A DNA stretch of 64,000 bases from the NCBI RefSeq assembly GCF_002209535.1, contig NZ_NJIG01000002.1, positions 434,001 through 498,000 on the forward strand, given 5' to 3'. The translations under genes were made by a program, and so were the position numbers. This stretch comes from Achromobacter marplatensis (GTDB taxonomy: Bacteria > Pseudomonadota > Gammaproteobacteria > Burkholderiales > Burkholderiaceae_B). This document shows, in pieces, positions 17,574 to 27,600 of the stretch. The notes under the pieces are model-generated. The model made no database searches, had not been told where the DNA came from, and saw nothing but the letters and a program-made list of their open reading frames with translations. Positions within the stretch are counted from its first letter, which is position 1, and each line of letters starts with the position of its first letter.

Positions 17574-18002
17574 ATGCAGACCAACGAACTCCACCGCGGC
17601 CGCCTGATTGATCACATCCAGCTGGTCGTCCGCGATCTACCCGCCAGCCAGGCCTTCTATCAGGCCGTCTTCGATGCCCTGAAGGTGCCGATGGGCGGCA
17701 CGGGCGACGGCTATTTCTGGGGCGATGAACTGTTCGTGTCCACCGCGGACAGCGAGGCGGCGCAAGGCCAGCTGACGGGGCGCCACCATTTGGCGTTCCA
17801 GGCGCAAGACCAGGCGATGGTCGACGCGTTTCATCAAGCGGCGCTGGCCCATGGCGGCAAGGACAACGGTGCGCCCGGATTCCGCAACTACCATCCCGGC
17901 TATTACGGGGCGTTCGTGCTGGATCCGGACGGCAACAACATTGAAGCCGTGTTCCACGGCGAGGCCCAGCGCAGCGCGCCCTCGGTCAAAGTCACTTTCT
18001 GA
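17574..18002 (+). CDS. VOC superfamily (glyoxalase/dioxygenase-fold) protein
   Basis: This 142-residue single-domain protein has paired beta-alpha-beta units. The first, HIQLVVRDLPASQAFYQAVF, ends in the normal VOC helix. The second repeats with HHLAFQAQDQAMVDAFHQAA and closes with YYGAFVLDPDGNNIEAVFHG, where the glutamate is a probable metal ligand. Members include lyases, dioxygenases and antibiotic-resistance proteins; this one is unassigned. The ATG at 17574 follows a TGGAG ribosome site. It is 60 bases downstream of the cyclase gene on the same strand. Confidence 0.85.
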   Translation: MQTNELHRGRLIDHIQLVVRDLPASQAFYQAVFDALKVPMGGTGDGYFWGDELFVSTADSEAAQGQLTGRHHLAFQAQDQAMVDAFHQAALAHGGKDNGAPGFRNYHPGYYGAFVLDPDGNNIEAVFHGEAQRSAPSVKVTF

Positions 18003-18143
18003 CGGCCAACTCGCCCCGGTGGCATGCGCCAAGGGGCGAAGACTGATAAATTTGCGCCTCTCAGGGATGCAAGAGGGGGCGCGATGCCCCCGCAGCCCAG
18101 GCCGGGAAACGCCAGTTTCTCTACTTGCGATAGAACAGAACCG

Positions 18144-19322
18144 ATGCTGAAAAGAAAACTAACGGCTTTTGGAATGGGCATGGCGCTGTCGCTGGGCGCC
18201 ATTGCCGCCGCTTCGGCGCAGGCCCAGGCGCCCGCGCAGCCGCAGCCGGCCGAAGAGGCCGAGCGCTATGGCCCGTTCGTCTTTTTCCCCAGCGCGCCCA
18301 ACTTGCTGATCTATCACACCGGCGTCGGCGCCAACGACATGCTGCACCTGAAAAAGGCGTTGCGCGAGCATCCCACCATCGGCACCCTGATTCTGCAGAA
18401 CAATGGCGGCGGACTGGTGCATATTGGCCTGGTCGTGGCCGAAGAGGTCTACGAGCGCGGGCTGAATACGTTCATTCCGAAAGACAGCTATTGCGCGTCG
18501 GCGTGCGCGTTCGTGTTCTTTGCCGGCCGCCAGCGCCTGGCTGAAGGCCGCCTGGGCGTGCACCAGATCTCTGCCCCGGAAATGACGGGCGAGCAGGCCC
18601 AGTTCGGTGTTTCGGACATTGTCGCGACGCTGCCGAAATATGGCGTGTCGGCGGACGTGCTGGGCATCATGTTCAGCACGCCGTCCAAAGAGATGTATTT
18701 CTTCAAGCCGCAGGAAATCGCCAAGTACGGCATCAACCGCACGGGGCAGACGCAAGTCGCGCAAAATAGCGCGCCGCGTGCGGCCACGGGCGGCAGTCAG
18801 ATCAATGCATCGGCTACCGCATCGGCGCCGGTGTCGCCGCCTTCGCCGCCTGTGCAGGCGCCGGCTCGGACCGCGCACACTGCACCGGCCCCGGTCGCCA
18901 ATCCGTATATGGAAAAGGAAACGGCGCCTGCGGCCCCTTCCGACGAGCAACGGGCCATCAATGCCGCCGCGCTGATGATCCAGACGGGCGCCGGTCCGAA
19001 CGAAGAAGCGATGAATTTCACGCGCGAGTTCTATGCGGACACGGTCGACTATTTCAAGAAGAAGCGTCCCAAGTCCGAGATTCTGGCGGACAAGAAGGCA
19101 TATTTCGCCCGTTGGCCGATTCGCCGCTTCGTGGTGGACCAAAGTTCGCTGAAGGCGAACTGCAAAGACCAGATGTGCCTGGTCATGGGCATCTACGACT
19201 ACACCGTATCCAGCCCGGCACGCGGCAAGACCGCTTCGGGCACGTCGAACTTCACCTATGTGCTGGACCTGCGCAACCGCTACCGCATTGTGATGGAAGA
19301 CAGCGAAGTCATCAGCCGTTAA
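18144..19322 (+). CDS. Secreted ClpP/crotonase-fold protein (COG3904-like periplasmic protein)
   Basis: This 392-residue protein has a Sec signal peptide (cut near ASAQ, residue 26) and then a ClpP-like domain. LILQNNGGGLVHIGLVVAEE gives the oxyanion glycines, YCASACAFVFFAG supplies a likely serine nucleophile (Ser119) and GRLGVHQ a histidine (His140). Residues 230-290 are a low-complexity Ala/Pro/Ser linker, and the last 110 residues are a separate domain with two cysteines. It is presumably a periplasmic protein with a protease-like fold; activity is unproven. It is followed after 35 bases by another secreted protein gene. Confidence 0.75.
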   Translation: MLKRKLTAFGMGMALSLGAIAAASAQAQAPAQPQPAEEAERYGPFVFFPSAPNLLIYHTGVGANDMLHLKKALREHPTIGTLILQNNGGGLVHIGLVVAEEVYERGLNTFIPKDSYCASACAFVFFAGRQRLAEGRLGVHQISAPEMTGEQAQFGVSDIVATLPKYGVSADVLGIMFSTPSKEMYFFKPQEIAKYGINRTGQTQVAQNSAPRAATGGSQINASATASAPVSPPSPPVQAPARTAHTAPAPVANPYMEKETAPAAPSDEQRAINAAALMIQTGAGPNEEAMNFTREFYADTVDYFKKKRPKSEILADKKAYFARWPIRRFVVDQSSLKANCKDQMCLVMGIYDYTVSSPARGKTASGTSNFTYVLDLRNRYRIVMEDSEVISR

Positions 19323-19357
19323 GCCGACCCGGCTGGCCTTTGGAATAGAGAGACGTC

Positions 19358-20188
19358 ATGCAATCCGGATTCCCCGCAGTAAGGTCTTTGCTTCTTGCTG
19401 GACTGTTCGTAGCGTCGGCGCCCGCCCTGGCGATCAATTGTGCGAAGGCCGGCACGGCCGTCGAAAAACTGATCTGCTCGGACAAGAAAACGGTGGCGGC
19501 CGATGCCGACTTGAACCGAGCCTATCAAGCGATCCTGAAGCAGGCGCCCGACGCCGAGATCCGCACCATGCTGGTGGACAGCCAGAAGCGCTGGATCCAT
19601 GCGCGCGACAAGGCGCTGGACCATTTGATCTCGGACCCTGATGCGCTGGCCGATGACAAGACCGTGGGTGAGGTCGCACGGGATCTGATCGGCAGCCGTG
19701 CGGCGCAGTTCAAGGAAACCCGGAAGGGATCGTCCATGCCGGAGATCATCGACCGCGCGGTGCAGCAAAGGCAGTTCCAGGCGCAATTCACCGGCGGCGA
19801 GTTCGCCGGCTACTGGACGTCTTGCGATGTGTTTCCCAACGATTATGGGTATTACGGCTGCTTCGCGATTCGCCACTACCAGAACAATGACCGCATCTGC
19901 TCGGTGGACGAATCCTGGGCGTCGGGCTCCGTGTATACCAAGCGCTATGTCGCCAACGTGGTGGGTGGCAAGCCGCGTGTCATCGCGTCCTGCTCGTTCA
20001 GCAGTTCGGACGAGGCCTGCGCCAGCGTCGGGGACACCCCGGCGAAATGGAACCGGCAACCGGAACAGCCGGAATATGTCTATGCGTCCGAACCGCTGCC
20101 CAAAATCGACGGGGAGATCGACGGGTCGGATGACTATGAATGGGCGAAAGCCTGCCTGACGGATCCCGCGTTTCCGGGCGCGCAGTAA
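19358..20188 (+). CDS. LprI/DUF1311 family secreted protein
   Basis: This 276-residue protein has a signal peptide ending near APALA. The DUF1311 (lysozyme-inhibitor LprI N-terminal) pattern follows: INCAKAGTAVEKLICSDKKT, then ADLNRAYQAIL and a QKRWIHARDKAL motif. Its C-terminal 130 residues, with several cysteines (CDVFPND, YYGCFAI, CSFSSSDEACAS), are not part of that domain and probably form a disulphide-bonded extension. It may be co-transcribed with the upstream ClpP-like gene. Lysozyme inhibition is known for M. tuberculosis LprI only; here it is a family label. Confidence 0.78.
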   Translation: MQSGFPAVRSLLLAGLFVASAPALAINCAKAGTAVEKLICSDKKTVAADADLNRAYQAILKQAPDAEIRTMLVDSQKRWIHARDKALDHLISDPDALADDKTVGEVARDLIGSRAAQFKETRKGSSMPEIIDRAVQQRQFQAQFTGGEFAGYWTSCDVFPNDYGYYGCFAIRHYQNNDRICSVDESWASGSVYTKRYVANVVGGKPRVIASCSFSSSDEACASVGDTPAKWNRQPEQPEYVYASEPLPKIDGEIDGSDDYEWAKACLTDPAFPGAQ

Positions 20189-20240
20189 CCGCCAGGCGCC
20201 AGCGTCCTAGGCGTCTTCGAACGCCCGGGCGCGGGCCCGA

Positions 20241-21227
20241 TCAATTCTCGGCTTTCAGGCCCAGGCGTTTGATCGTTTCGCTCCAGCGGGAATATTCCGC
20301 GGCCACATACTCCTGGCAGGCCTTCGGATCTTTGTCCATCAGCTCGGCGCCCTGGAACCGCAGGCTTTTCTGCACCTCGGGGTCCTTCAGCGATTCCTGC
20401 AGCACCTGGTCCAGCTTGGCCAGGATGGCGGGGTCGGTGCCCTTGGGCGCGATCAGGACTTGCCAGGTTCCCGCATCGAACCCCTTCAGGCCAGGCACTG
20501 CTTCGCTCAGGCTGGGCACGTCCGGCAAGCTCGCCGACCGCTTTTCCGACGTGACCGCCAGCGCCCGGGCCTGGCCGTTCTGAATGAAAGGCATGGCGCT
20601 GTTGAACGAACCGGAATACATGAAATTCACGTTGCCGCTGACCAGGTCGGTCAGGGCCGGGCCGTTGCCTTTGTAGGGCACGTGCTGGATATCCAGGCCC
20701 ATTCGGTTGGCGATATCCATGGACACCAGGTGATCGATGGCGCCATTGCCCGACGATCCCTGGAAATACTTGCCGGGATTCGCTTTGACGGTGTCGTAGA
20801 ACTGGGTGGCGGACTTCTGGTCCATGGCCTTGTTCGTCAGCAGGATCAGCGGCACGCTGACCGAGCAACTGGCGGTCAGGAACGCCGTCTTGGGATTCAG
20901 GTCATCGCGCCCGAACAAGGGCGGCGCCGTGGTGATCGAAGAGGTGCCGTACAGCAGCGTGTAGCCATCGGGCTTGGCGCGCATCAATTCCGCGGTGCCG
21001 ATATTGCCGCCCGCGCCCGGCTTGTTTTCGATGATGATGGGCACGTTCAGTTTCTGCGACACGGTCTTGAACAAGACCCGGCCTATCGCGTCGGTGGGGC
21101 CTCCCGGCGCAAAGCCGATGATCAGCGTGATGGGTTTGTTGGGATAGCCGTCGGCCGCGTGGGCAACACCCGCCATGCCCACGATGGCAACGGCGGCAAG
21201 CGTGCCTGTGACTCGTTGAATGTTCAT
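20241..21227 (-). CDS. Bug/TctC family periplasmic solute-binding protein
   Basis: This 328-residue protein has a signal peptide (cut near AHAA) and the Bug signature YPNKPITLIIGFAPGGPTDAIGR, with KPGAGGNIGTAELMRAKPDGYTLLYG and the typical C-terminal helix. It lies 58 bases downstream of a CoA-transferase gene on the same strand, so the two are probably one operon for uptake and CoA activation of an organic acid. No TctAB membrane genes accompany it. Confidence 0.9.
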   Translation of the reverse strand: MNIQRVTGTLAAVAIVGMAGVAHAADGYPNKPITLIIGFAPGGPTDAIGRVLFKTVSQKLNVPIIIENKPGAGGNIGTAELMRAKPDGYTLLYGTSSITTAPPLFGRDDLNPKTAFLTASCSVSVPLILLTNKAMDQKSATQFYDTVKANPGKYFQGSSGNGAIDHLVSMDIANRMGLDIQHVPYKGNGPALTDLVSGNVNFMYSGSFNSAMPFIQNGQARALAVTSEKRSASLPDVPSLSEAVPGLKGFDAGTWQVLIAPKGTDPAILAKLDQVLQESLKDPEVQKSLRFQGAELMDKDPKACQEYVAAEYSRWSETIKRLGLKAEN

Positions 21228-21285
21228 GATGTCTCCTCTGCTTTTTTTCTAAGGATGTAACGTCGTCGATCTGCAAGCGGTGGAC

Positions 21286-22707
21286 CTACAGCCACTGCGC
21301 CGGATGCGCACCGTTTGGCGCCGGGGGCAGCACCCAGGCCGCGCGCGTCCGCGAAAACTGCGCCACGGGCGGAAACTGTTCCAGCACGCCATAGGCGGAT
21401 TCGCGCCGTTCCAGGAGGGGTTTGAGTTCCAGCGCGAAATGGCGCCGCGGCTGCGTGGGATCGAAGTCGTTCAACAGCCCCAGGTCCTGCACCCACATCG
21501 AGGTGCGGGCCAACGACACCTTGACGTGGTAGCTGCCGCCTTCTTCTGCGCGGCGTATCAGCGCCTGCATGACGCCGGTGGCGCCCAGATATCCCGTCAG
21601 GTAATCATTCAACAAGTAGGGCGGCACGACGCGGGGTTTGCCCTTGCCGCCTTCCCGCACCGAAATGCCGCTGACGGTCTGGCCCAGTTGCTCGAAGCCC
21701 CCGCGTTGCCCCCACGGCCCCTCGTCGCCAAATGCGGTGACGGTGACATAGATCACGCCGGGCCGGATCGCGGCGGCGTCTTGCGGACCCAGGCCGCGGT
21801 TGCGCATGCTGCCCGGCCGCCACGATTGCACGACCACATCGGCGCCCGCGATCAGGTCGCACGCCGCCTGCAAGCCTGTCGGCGCGTCGAAATCCAGGAA
21901 CGCCGAGCGTTTGCCGATGTTCGTGTCCACGGTTTGACGAAACGGGTCCTGCATGGCGGGCGAGGTGATGCGCAGGACATCGGCGCCGTGCTCGGCCAGC
22001 GAACGCGCCACGACCGGCCCCGCGATGACATGGCCCAGATCCAGCACGCGCATCGCATCCAGGGGCCGGACGTTTGCGCGAGCAGGTTCCGGTTCGCTGT
22101 CGGCGATCTTGATGACTTCAACCGCCGGCAGGTCGGCCAGCAGCCGGCCCTGGGGATGGCTTAGCCACGCCTCTTGCGAACGCGCATAGACGCCCGGCAG
22201 CTTGCGTTCGGCAAATACTGTTTCCAGATCGTCGCCGTTCCAACGCGAAATGGCCTTGGCCAGCGCCGCGTTGGTGTTCGCGCAGTCCAGCACCTCCAGC
22301 ACGCCGTCGCGCAAATGCGGGTAGGAGCCGATAGGGAAGAACCAGCGGTCGTCGGCGGTTTGATAGAAATCGGCCTTCAGTTCCGTCAGCAGCGACAAGG
22401 CCGGCAGCGAAAACCCGCTTTGCGTTTGAAAGTGCCCGGGATTCAACGAGCTGGCCGCCTGCATCCAGTCGATGGCCACGGTCTGGTGCTGGGCGGTGGC
22501 CATGTGATGCCAGCGTTCTATCGCCAACGCGTACGCGCCGATGGCGCTGGCGGCGGCTACGGTCAATTTATGCGGGGAATCGAATCGCGGACTGACGCCA
22601 TGGAAGCGCAGGCGGTGTTCGGGGGATTCTTGCTGGGTCCAATCGCGGCCCAGCAGCGCGGCGATGGCGCCATAGGCATCTTGGGCCTGGATGTTTGTCT
22701 CGCTCAT
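21286..22707 (-). CDS. Class III CoA-transferase family protein (CaiB/BaiF), rearranged architecture
   Basis: This 473-residue protein contains the usual start of a family III CoA-transferase, RPLDAMRVLDLGHVIAGP, but only at residue 215. The normal order then follows, with LNDYLTGYLGATGVMQAL supplying the likely catalytic aspartate near residue 388. Residues 50-190 instead resemble the C-terminal half of such enzymes (FFPIGSYPHLRDGVLEVL, WNGDDLETVFAE, SQEAWLSHPQG). The chain thus looks like C-terminal half followed by N-terminal half. It may still carry CoA between carboxylates. A Bug gene follows, and a LysR gene is divergent. Confidence 0.75.
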   Translation of the reverse strand: MSETNIQAQDAYGAIAALLGRDWTQQESPEHRLRFHGVSPRFDSPHKLTVAAASAIGAYALAIERWHHMATAQHQTVAIDWMQAASSLNPGHFQTQSGFSLPALSLLTELKADFYQTADDRWFFPIGSYPHLRDGVLEVLDCANTNAALAKAISRWNGDDLETVFAERKLPGVYARSQEAWLSHPQGRLLADLPAVEVIKIADSEPEPARANVRPLDAMRVLDLGHVIAGPVVARSLAEHGADVLRITSPAMQDPFRQTVDTNIGKRSAFLDFDAPTGLQAACDLIAGADVVVQSWRPGSMRNRGLGPQDAAAIRPGVIYVTVTAFGDEGPWGQRGGFEQLGQTVSGISVREGGKGKPRVVPPYLLNDYLTGYLGATGVMQALIRRAEEGGSYHVKVSLARTSMWVQDLGLLNDFDPTQPRRHFALELKPLLERRESAYGVLEQFPPVAQFSRTRAAWVLPPAPNGAHPAQWL

Positions 22708-22769
22708 TGTTTTTCCGGAACGGGCGGTATGAAGGAAACCCAGTCTAGAAGCGCATATTTTTCGTGTCC

Positions 22770-22805
22770 AACATATAATTCAATGCTCTGTAAGACAATA
22801 ATTAT
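22770..22805 (-). promoter_or_regulatory. Candidate promoter of the CoA-transferase operon with LysR-type repeat
   Basis: On the minus strand TTGTCT and TATGTT are separated by exactly 17 bases (plus-strand AGACAA 22793-22798 and AACATA 22770-22775). ATAATT (22775-22780) and AATTAT (22800-22805) form an inverted repeat overlapping it. The AT-rich site lies between the CoA-transferase gene and the divergent LysR gene, so LysR control is likely. Confidence 0.45.
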
Positions 22806-22809
22806 CTTT

Positions 22810-23730
22810 ATGTTGAACAGCCGATTACTGCGCCAATTCATTGCCGTGGCCGAAGAGCTGCATTACGGCCGCGCGGCCTTGCGTGTCGGGATCGCGCAAT
22901 CGCCGTTAAGCCAGGCCATCCAGAAGCTGGAATCGCATGTGGGTACGCCTCTGTTCGTGCGCAATAAGCGCAGCGTGGCGCTTACTCCGGCGGGCGCGGT
23001 ATTCCTTGAAGAGGCCTATCAATGGCTGCGATATGAACGCGTAGCCGTCGAACGCGCCCAACACGCAGCCGGCGGCGACATCGGCCAGTTGTCCCTGGGG
23101 TATATCGGCAGCGCCGGGTATGGCTTCATGCCGGACCTGATCGGCCAGTTCCGGCGCGACTATCCGCAGGTCAAGCTGCGGGTGTTCGAAATGACTACGC
23201 GCGACCAGCTGGAACGCATCAAGGGGCGTTACCTGGACGTGGGCATGTTGCGCACGCCGCTGGCCGACGACGAAACCCTGCTTGCGTCGATGCGCTACCA
23301 GCACGACCGCCTGATGTGCGCGTTGCCGCACACGCACCGGCTCGCAAAGCGCAAGTCTGTCGCGCTGAAGGAGCTGGCACACGAATCGTTCGTGGCCTTT
23401 ACGCGCCAGCACGTGCCGGCCGCGCATGCGCAATTGATTTCCGCGTGCGCCACGGCCGGGTTCTATCCGCAGATCGACCAGGAAAGCGCGCAGATCGGCA
23501 GCGTGATCTGCCTGGTTGCGGCAGGATTATCCGTGGCGCTGATTCCCAGCAATCTGCAGTCTTTGATGCATCCGAAAGTCAGCTATGTGCCGCTGTCGGA
23601 CACGACCGAATTCCTGAAGCAGGAAGTCGGCCTGGCCTGGCGCCGCGACGACGCGAATCCAGCGCTGGCGTCGTTCCTGCAAGTGGCGACGCGCTTGTCG
23701 GTCAGTCCGTCTTCCAGCCCCACTTCTTGA
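22810..23730 (+). CDS. LysR family transcriptional regulator
   Basis: This 306-residue regulator begins MLNSRLLRQFIAVAEELHYGRAA, read in two parts, with the helix-turn-helix completed by IAQSPLSQAIQKLE. The effector domain has the LSLGYIGSAGYGFMPDLI start and RYLDVGMLRTP in the hinge region. It is divergent from the CoA-transferase/Bug operon, its probable target. An earlier in-frame ATG nine codons upstream exists, but the HTH start fits 22810. Its last 29 bases overlap the convergent AcfC-like gene. Confidence 0.88.
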   Translation: MLNSRLLRQFIAVAEELHYGRAALRVGIAQSPLSQAIQKLESHVGTPLFVRNKRSVALTPAGAVFLEEAYQWLRYERVAVERAQHAAGGDIGQLSLGYIGSAGYGFMPDLIGQFRRDYPQVKLRVFEMTTRDQLERIKGRYLDVGMLRTPLADDETLLASMRYQHDRLMCALPHTHRLAKRKSVALKELAHESFVAFTRQHVPAAHAQLISACATAGFYPQIDQESAQIGSVICLVAAGLSVALIPSNLQSLMHPKVSYVPLSDTTEFLKQEVGLAWRRDDANPALASFLQVATRLSVSPSSSPTS

Positions 23731-24472
23731 AGATGGCCTTGCCGTCGGCCGACGCCAGATAATCCACAAAGGCCTGCGCCTGCGGGTTGTTCTTGCCCTG
23801 CCGGGTCACCACGGCACCGGCGTCGCGATAGATGCGGTAGGGTTCTTCGATTTCCACCACGCTGGCCAGCGTGGGGTTCGACACCTGCCAGATGTTCCAG
23901 ATCAACCACGCGTCGATGCTTTGGTCTTCGGTCCATTGGGTACGCGCCATGGCGCTGTTGGCGGCTTCGGGCAGGACCAGATTGGCGCGAAATGCGCGCA
24001 CGGTGCCGATATCGCCCAGGCGGCCGGCCACGTCTTCCCACAGGCCGGTCTGCCCCGCGCCGGATACGGCCATGACCTTGATGCCCGGTTTGAGCAAGTC
24101 CTTAAAGCCGCTGATGCCCTTGGGGTTGCCGGGGCGCACCAGGATGGCCGACGGGCGCAGGTACAGCGTGCGGGCATCGCGCAGGTCGAACACGCCGGGC
24201 AAGGCGGTGGCGAAGCTGCTCATCATGTTTTCAGCGCCGCTGAACAGCACGTCGGCATCCTGCTTGGCCTTGTCGGCCCACGCTGGCGTGGGGCCGGCAG
24301 TGACGTTGACGGTGATGCCGTGGGTCTTGCCGAAAGCCGCGGCAGCTTCTTTCATGGCAGGCGCGGGGCCGCCGGGGCCGTACACATTCAGGTCTTGCGC
24401 GGCCCATGCGGAGGTGGCAGCCAAAGAGGCCAGGACCACCATGCCGCTGGCGAACGTTCTGAACGACTTCAT
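23702..24472 (-). CDS. AcfC-like periplasmic substrate-binding protein
   Basis: This 256-residue secreted protein has a signal peptide ending near SAWAA and the pattern DLNVYGPGGPAPAMKEAA, VNVTAGPTPAWADKAK and DADVLFSGAENMMSSF. These identify the family of accessory colonization factor AcfC, related to molybdate/sulphate-binding proteins. The ligand is unknown; no transporter genes adjoin it. The start at MKSFRTFASG is chosen five codons into the open frame, with GAGGG upstream. The gene is convergent with, and overlaps the end of, the LysR gene. Confidence 0.82.
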   Translation of the reverse strand: MKSFRTFASGMVVLASLAATSAWAAQDLNVYGPGGPAPAMKEAAAAFGKTHGITVNVTAGPTPAWADKAKQDADVLFSGAENMMSSFATALPGVFDLRDARTLYLRPSAILVRPGNPKGISGFKDLLKPGIKVMAVSGAGQTGLWEDVAGRLGDIGTVRAFRANLVLPEAANSAMARTQWTEDQSIDAWLIWNIWQVSNPTLASVVEIEEPYRIYRDAGAVVTRQGKNNPQAQAFVDYLASADGKAIFKKWGWKTD

Positions 24473-24663
24473 ATCCTTCACCCTCATTCAAGTGTCTTCG
24501 ATCGGCGCCGAAACACGGCGTGCCAATACGATTGACGCGCACGCACACGCGAATATTCCGCTTGTAATGACTGTTACCCGGCGCCGCCATTCGATACGGC
24601 TTTAGAATTCGTCCTTGCAGATTAGAAATGGGGCCAGCGCCCCGTATTCGCAGAGAGATATCG

Positions 24664-27600
24664 ATGGATAAGCGACAAGACCTGGAACCGCCGGCGATCC
24701 AGGAAGGCGCGGCGCATGCCGCTGGGTTGAACACGCCCGACGCCATCGCCATCACGATCGAATCTGACCCGACGCTGGGCTACGCGTCCATCCAGAATGC
24801 CGTCCCCATCGTCCGGTCCCTGCGGTTGACCAACCGTGCGCCGCAGGCCTTCGAGAACATCGAAGTGCATATCCGCTGCAATCCCGCTTTTGCGCAAAGC
24901 GTGAAGCTGCGCTTCGACAAACTGGTGCCAGGTGAAGTCCGCCGCATCTCGCCGTTGGACCTGACGCCCGACCATGCTTATGTGGCCGACCTGCAAGAGG
25001 CCGTGCGCGCCAGCATCGACGTGGCGGTGCAGGCCGGCACGCAGGAACTGGGCCACGCGTCGCAGCCGATCACCGTATTGGCCTATGACCAGTGGGCCGG
25101 CACGCGCGCCTTGCCCGAGCTGCTGGCCGCGTTCTCGATGCCGAACAATCCCGCGGTGGACGTGCTGATCGGCAAGGCGTCCAAGCTGCTGCGCGCGCAG
25201 CATGCCGATCTGCAGATGAACGGATACCAGTCCAAGAGCCGCGATGTGGTCTGGAAGCAGGTGTCGGCCATCTACAGCACGCTGGCCGCGGAGTCCCTGC
25301 ATTACGCCGAGCCGCCCGCGTCCTTCGGCGTGGACGGCCAGAAGATCCGTACGCCGGACCGCATCATGGAAGCCCGCGTGGCCACCTGCCTGGATCTGGC
25401 CATGCTGTTCTCGTCCTGCCTGGAGCAGGCCGGGCTGCGCCCGGTCATCCTGATGAAGGACGGCCACGCCTGGGTCGGCGTATGGCTGCATCAGGCGTGC
25501 TTCGCGGATCCGCTGACCGACGACGTGCAAGCGGTGCGCAAGCGCGTGGACAGCGGCGAATTCCTGGTCTTCGAAACCACCGGCATCGCACAGCACCCGA
25601 ACTTCCGCCCATCCCTGCGCCTGGCGCTGGAGCAGGGCGCCGCCCATCTGCGCGAAGAGGACACGTTCCGCTACGCCATCGACGTGCACCGTGCGCGCGA
25701 ACTGCAGATCAAGCCCCTGCCGTCGCGCGCAGTATCGGTGACGCCGGGCGACGCGGATGAGGTCGAACGTCCTGCGGCCATCGAGCCCACGCCCGACCTG
25801 CCGCCGCTGGACCCCGAGTTCGTCATCAGCCTGGAGCCCGCCGACGACACGCCGGAAGGCCGGCTGGCCAAGTGGAAATCGCGGCTGCTGGACCTGACGC
25901 TGCGCAACCGGCTGCTGAACTTCAAGCTGACCAAGTCCACGCTGCCCCTGGTCGTGCCCGACCTGGGCCGGCTGGAAGACGCCATCGTCGATGGCAGCGA
26001 ATTCCGCATCCGCCCCTTGCCTGCCGCATTGATGGAAGGCAACGATCCGCGCGTGGCCGATGTGCACCAGAGCCGGGGCGGCCGCGCGCCGTTGGACGAC
26101 ATGGCGCTGGAGGCACTGGGCAACAAGGAACTGATCGCGCGCGTCACGCAGGAAGCGCTGGACGCCAACCTGCTGGCCATCTTTGGCGCGGCGCGCACCG
26201 GCCTGGAAGAGGGCGGCGCCAACACGCTGTATCTGGCGATGGGCATGCTGCGCTGGACGGAAAGCCCTGGCGCGGAAAGCGCGCACCTGGCGCCGCTGAT
26301 CCTGGTGCCGGTGTCGTTGCAGCGCCAGTCGGTGCGCAGCGGCTTCCGCCTGGTCCGCCACGATGACGAGACCATCATCAACCCCACGTTGCTGCAGATG
26401 CTGCGCAACAACTACGAACTGCGCATCCCGGGCCTGGACATCCTGCCCGCCGACGACAAGGGCGTGGACGTGGCCCGCGTGCTGCAGGCCTTCCGTCTTG
26501 CCGTGCGCGAGATCGCTGGCTGGGAAGTGCTGGAACAGGTGCACCTGGGGATTTTCTCGTTCACCAAGTATTTGATGTGGAAGGACCTGCAGGACCGTAC
26601 CGAGCAGCTGAAAGCCAACCGCGTCGTCAAGCACCTGATCGATCATCCGGGGCAGGCCTTCGCGAAGGAACCCCTGGATGCGCGCTTTGACCGGCTGGAC
26701 GACAGCTACAAGCCTGAAGACCTGCTGACCCCGCTGCTGTCCGACTCGTCGCAGCTGAAAGCCATTTGCGCCGTCGACGCCGGCCGCGACCTGGTGCTGG
26801 AAGGCCCGCCGGGCACCGGCAAGAGCCAGACCATCACCAACCTGATCGCGCACTTGCTGGCCCGCGGCAAGACCGTGTTGTTCGTGTCCGAAAAAATGGC
26901 GGCGCTGGAAGTCGTGCACCGTCGGCTGGCCAACATCGGCCTGGGGCCGTTCTGTCTGGAGCTGCATTCGTCCAAGGCGCGCAAAGCCGAGGTATTGCAA
27001 CAGCTGGGTAAAGCGCTGGACCATAGCGGCCAGCGCACCAGCGACGACTGGGCCCGCGAGGCCGAGCGCCTGTCCGTGCTGCGCCAGGACCTGAACGGAC
27101 TGGTGGACGCGCTGCATCACGAGCATCCCAACGGCCTGACGGTATTCGACGCCATCGGCACCTGCATTCAGAACGCCGGACGCGACCCGTCGCCGATGTC
27201 GTGGCCGGACGGGCAGGCGCATGAGCGCCGGGAACTCGCGCAACTGCGCGAGACCGCAAGGCGCATGGCGACCTTGTCAGGCGAGTTGGGCACGCTGCTT
27301 GGCCACCCGCTGGCGCACATCGGCATGGCGGAATGGAGCCCCAGTTGGCAGGATGCGCTGCTGGCGGCGGCGCAGGCGCTGGATCAGGCGATTGCCGGGT
27401 TCCAGCAGCACGCCGTGGCGGCGGGCGACGACCTGGGCGTGCCGGCCGCCGGCCTGAGCCTGGACGCCTATGCCAGGCTGGACCAATTGATCGACGTGCT
27501 GCTGGCCGCCCCGCAAGTGCCCCTTGGATTGGCGGCGCAGGCGCACGATGCTTCGGCGCGCTTCCAGGTGCAGGCCATGGTGCGCCACGGGCTGGCGCGC

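Noticed and set aside
24622..27243. An 873-codon open frame opposite the helicase-nuclease gene
   Set aside because: It is a mirror of the real gene, with RHQ-rich composition and no domain; the plus strand carries full helicase motifs.
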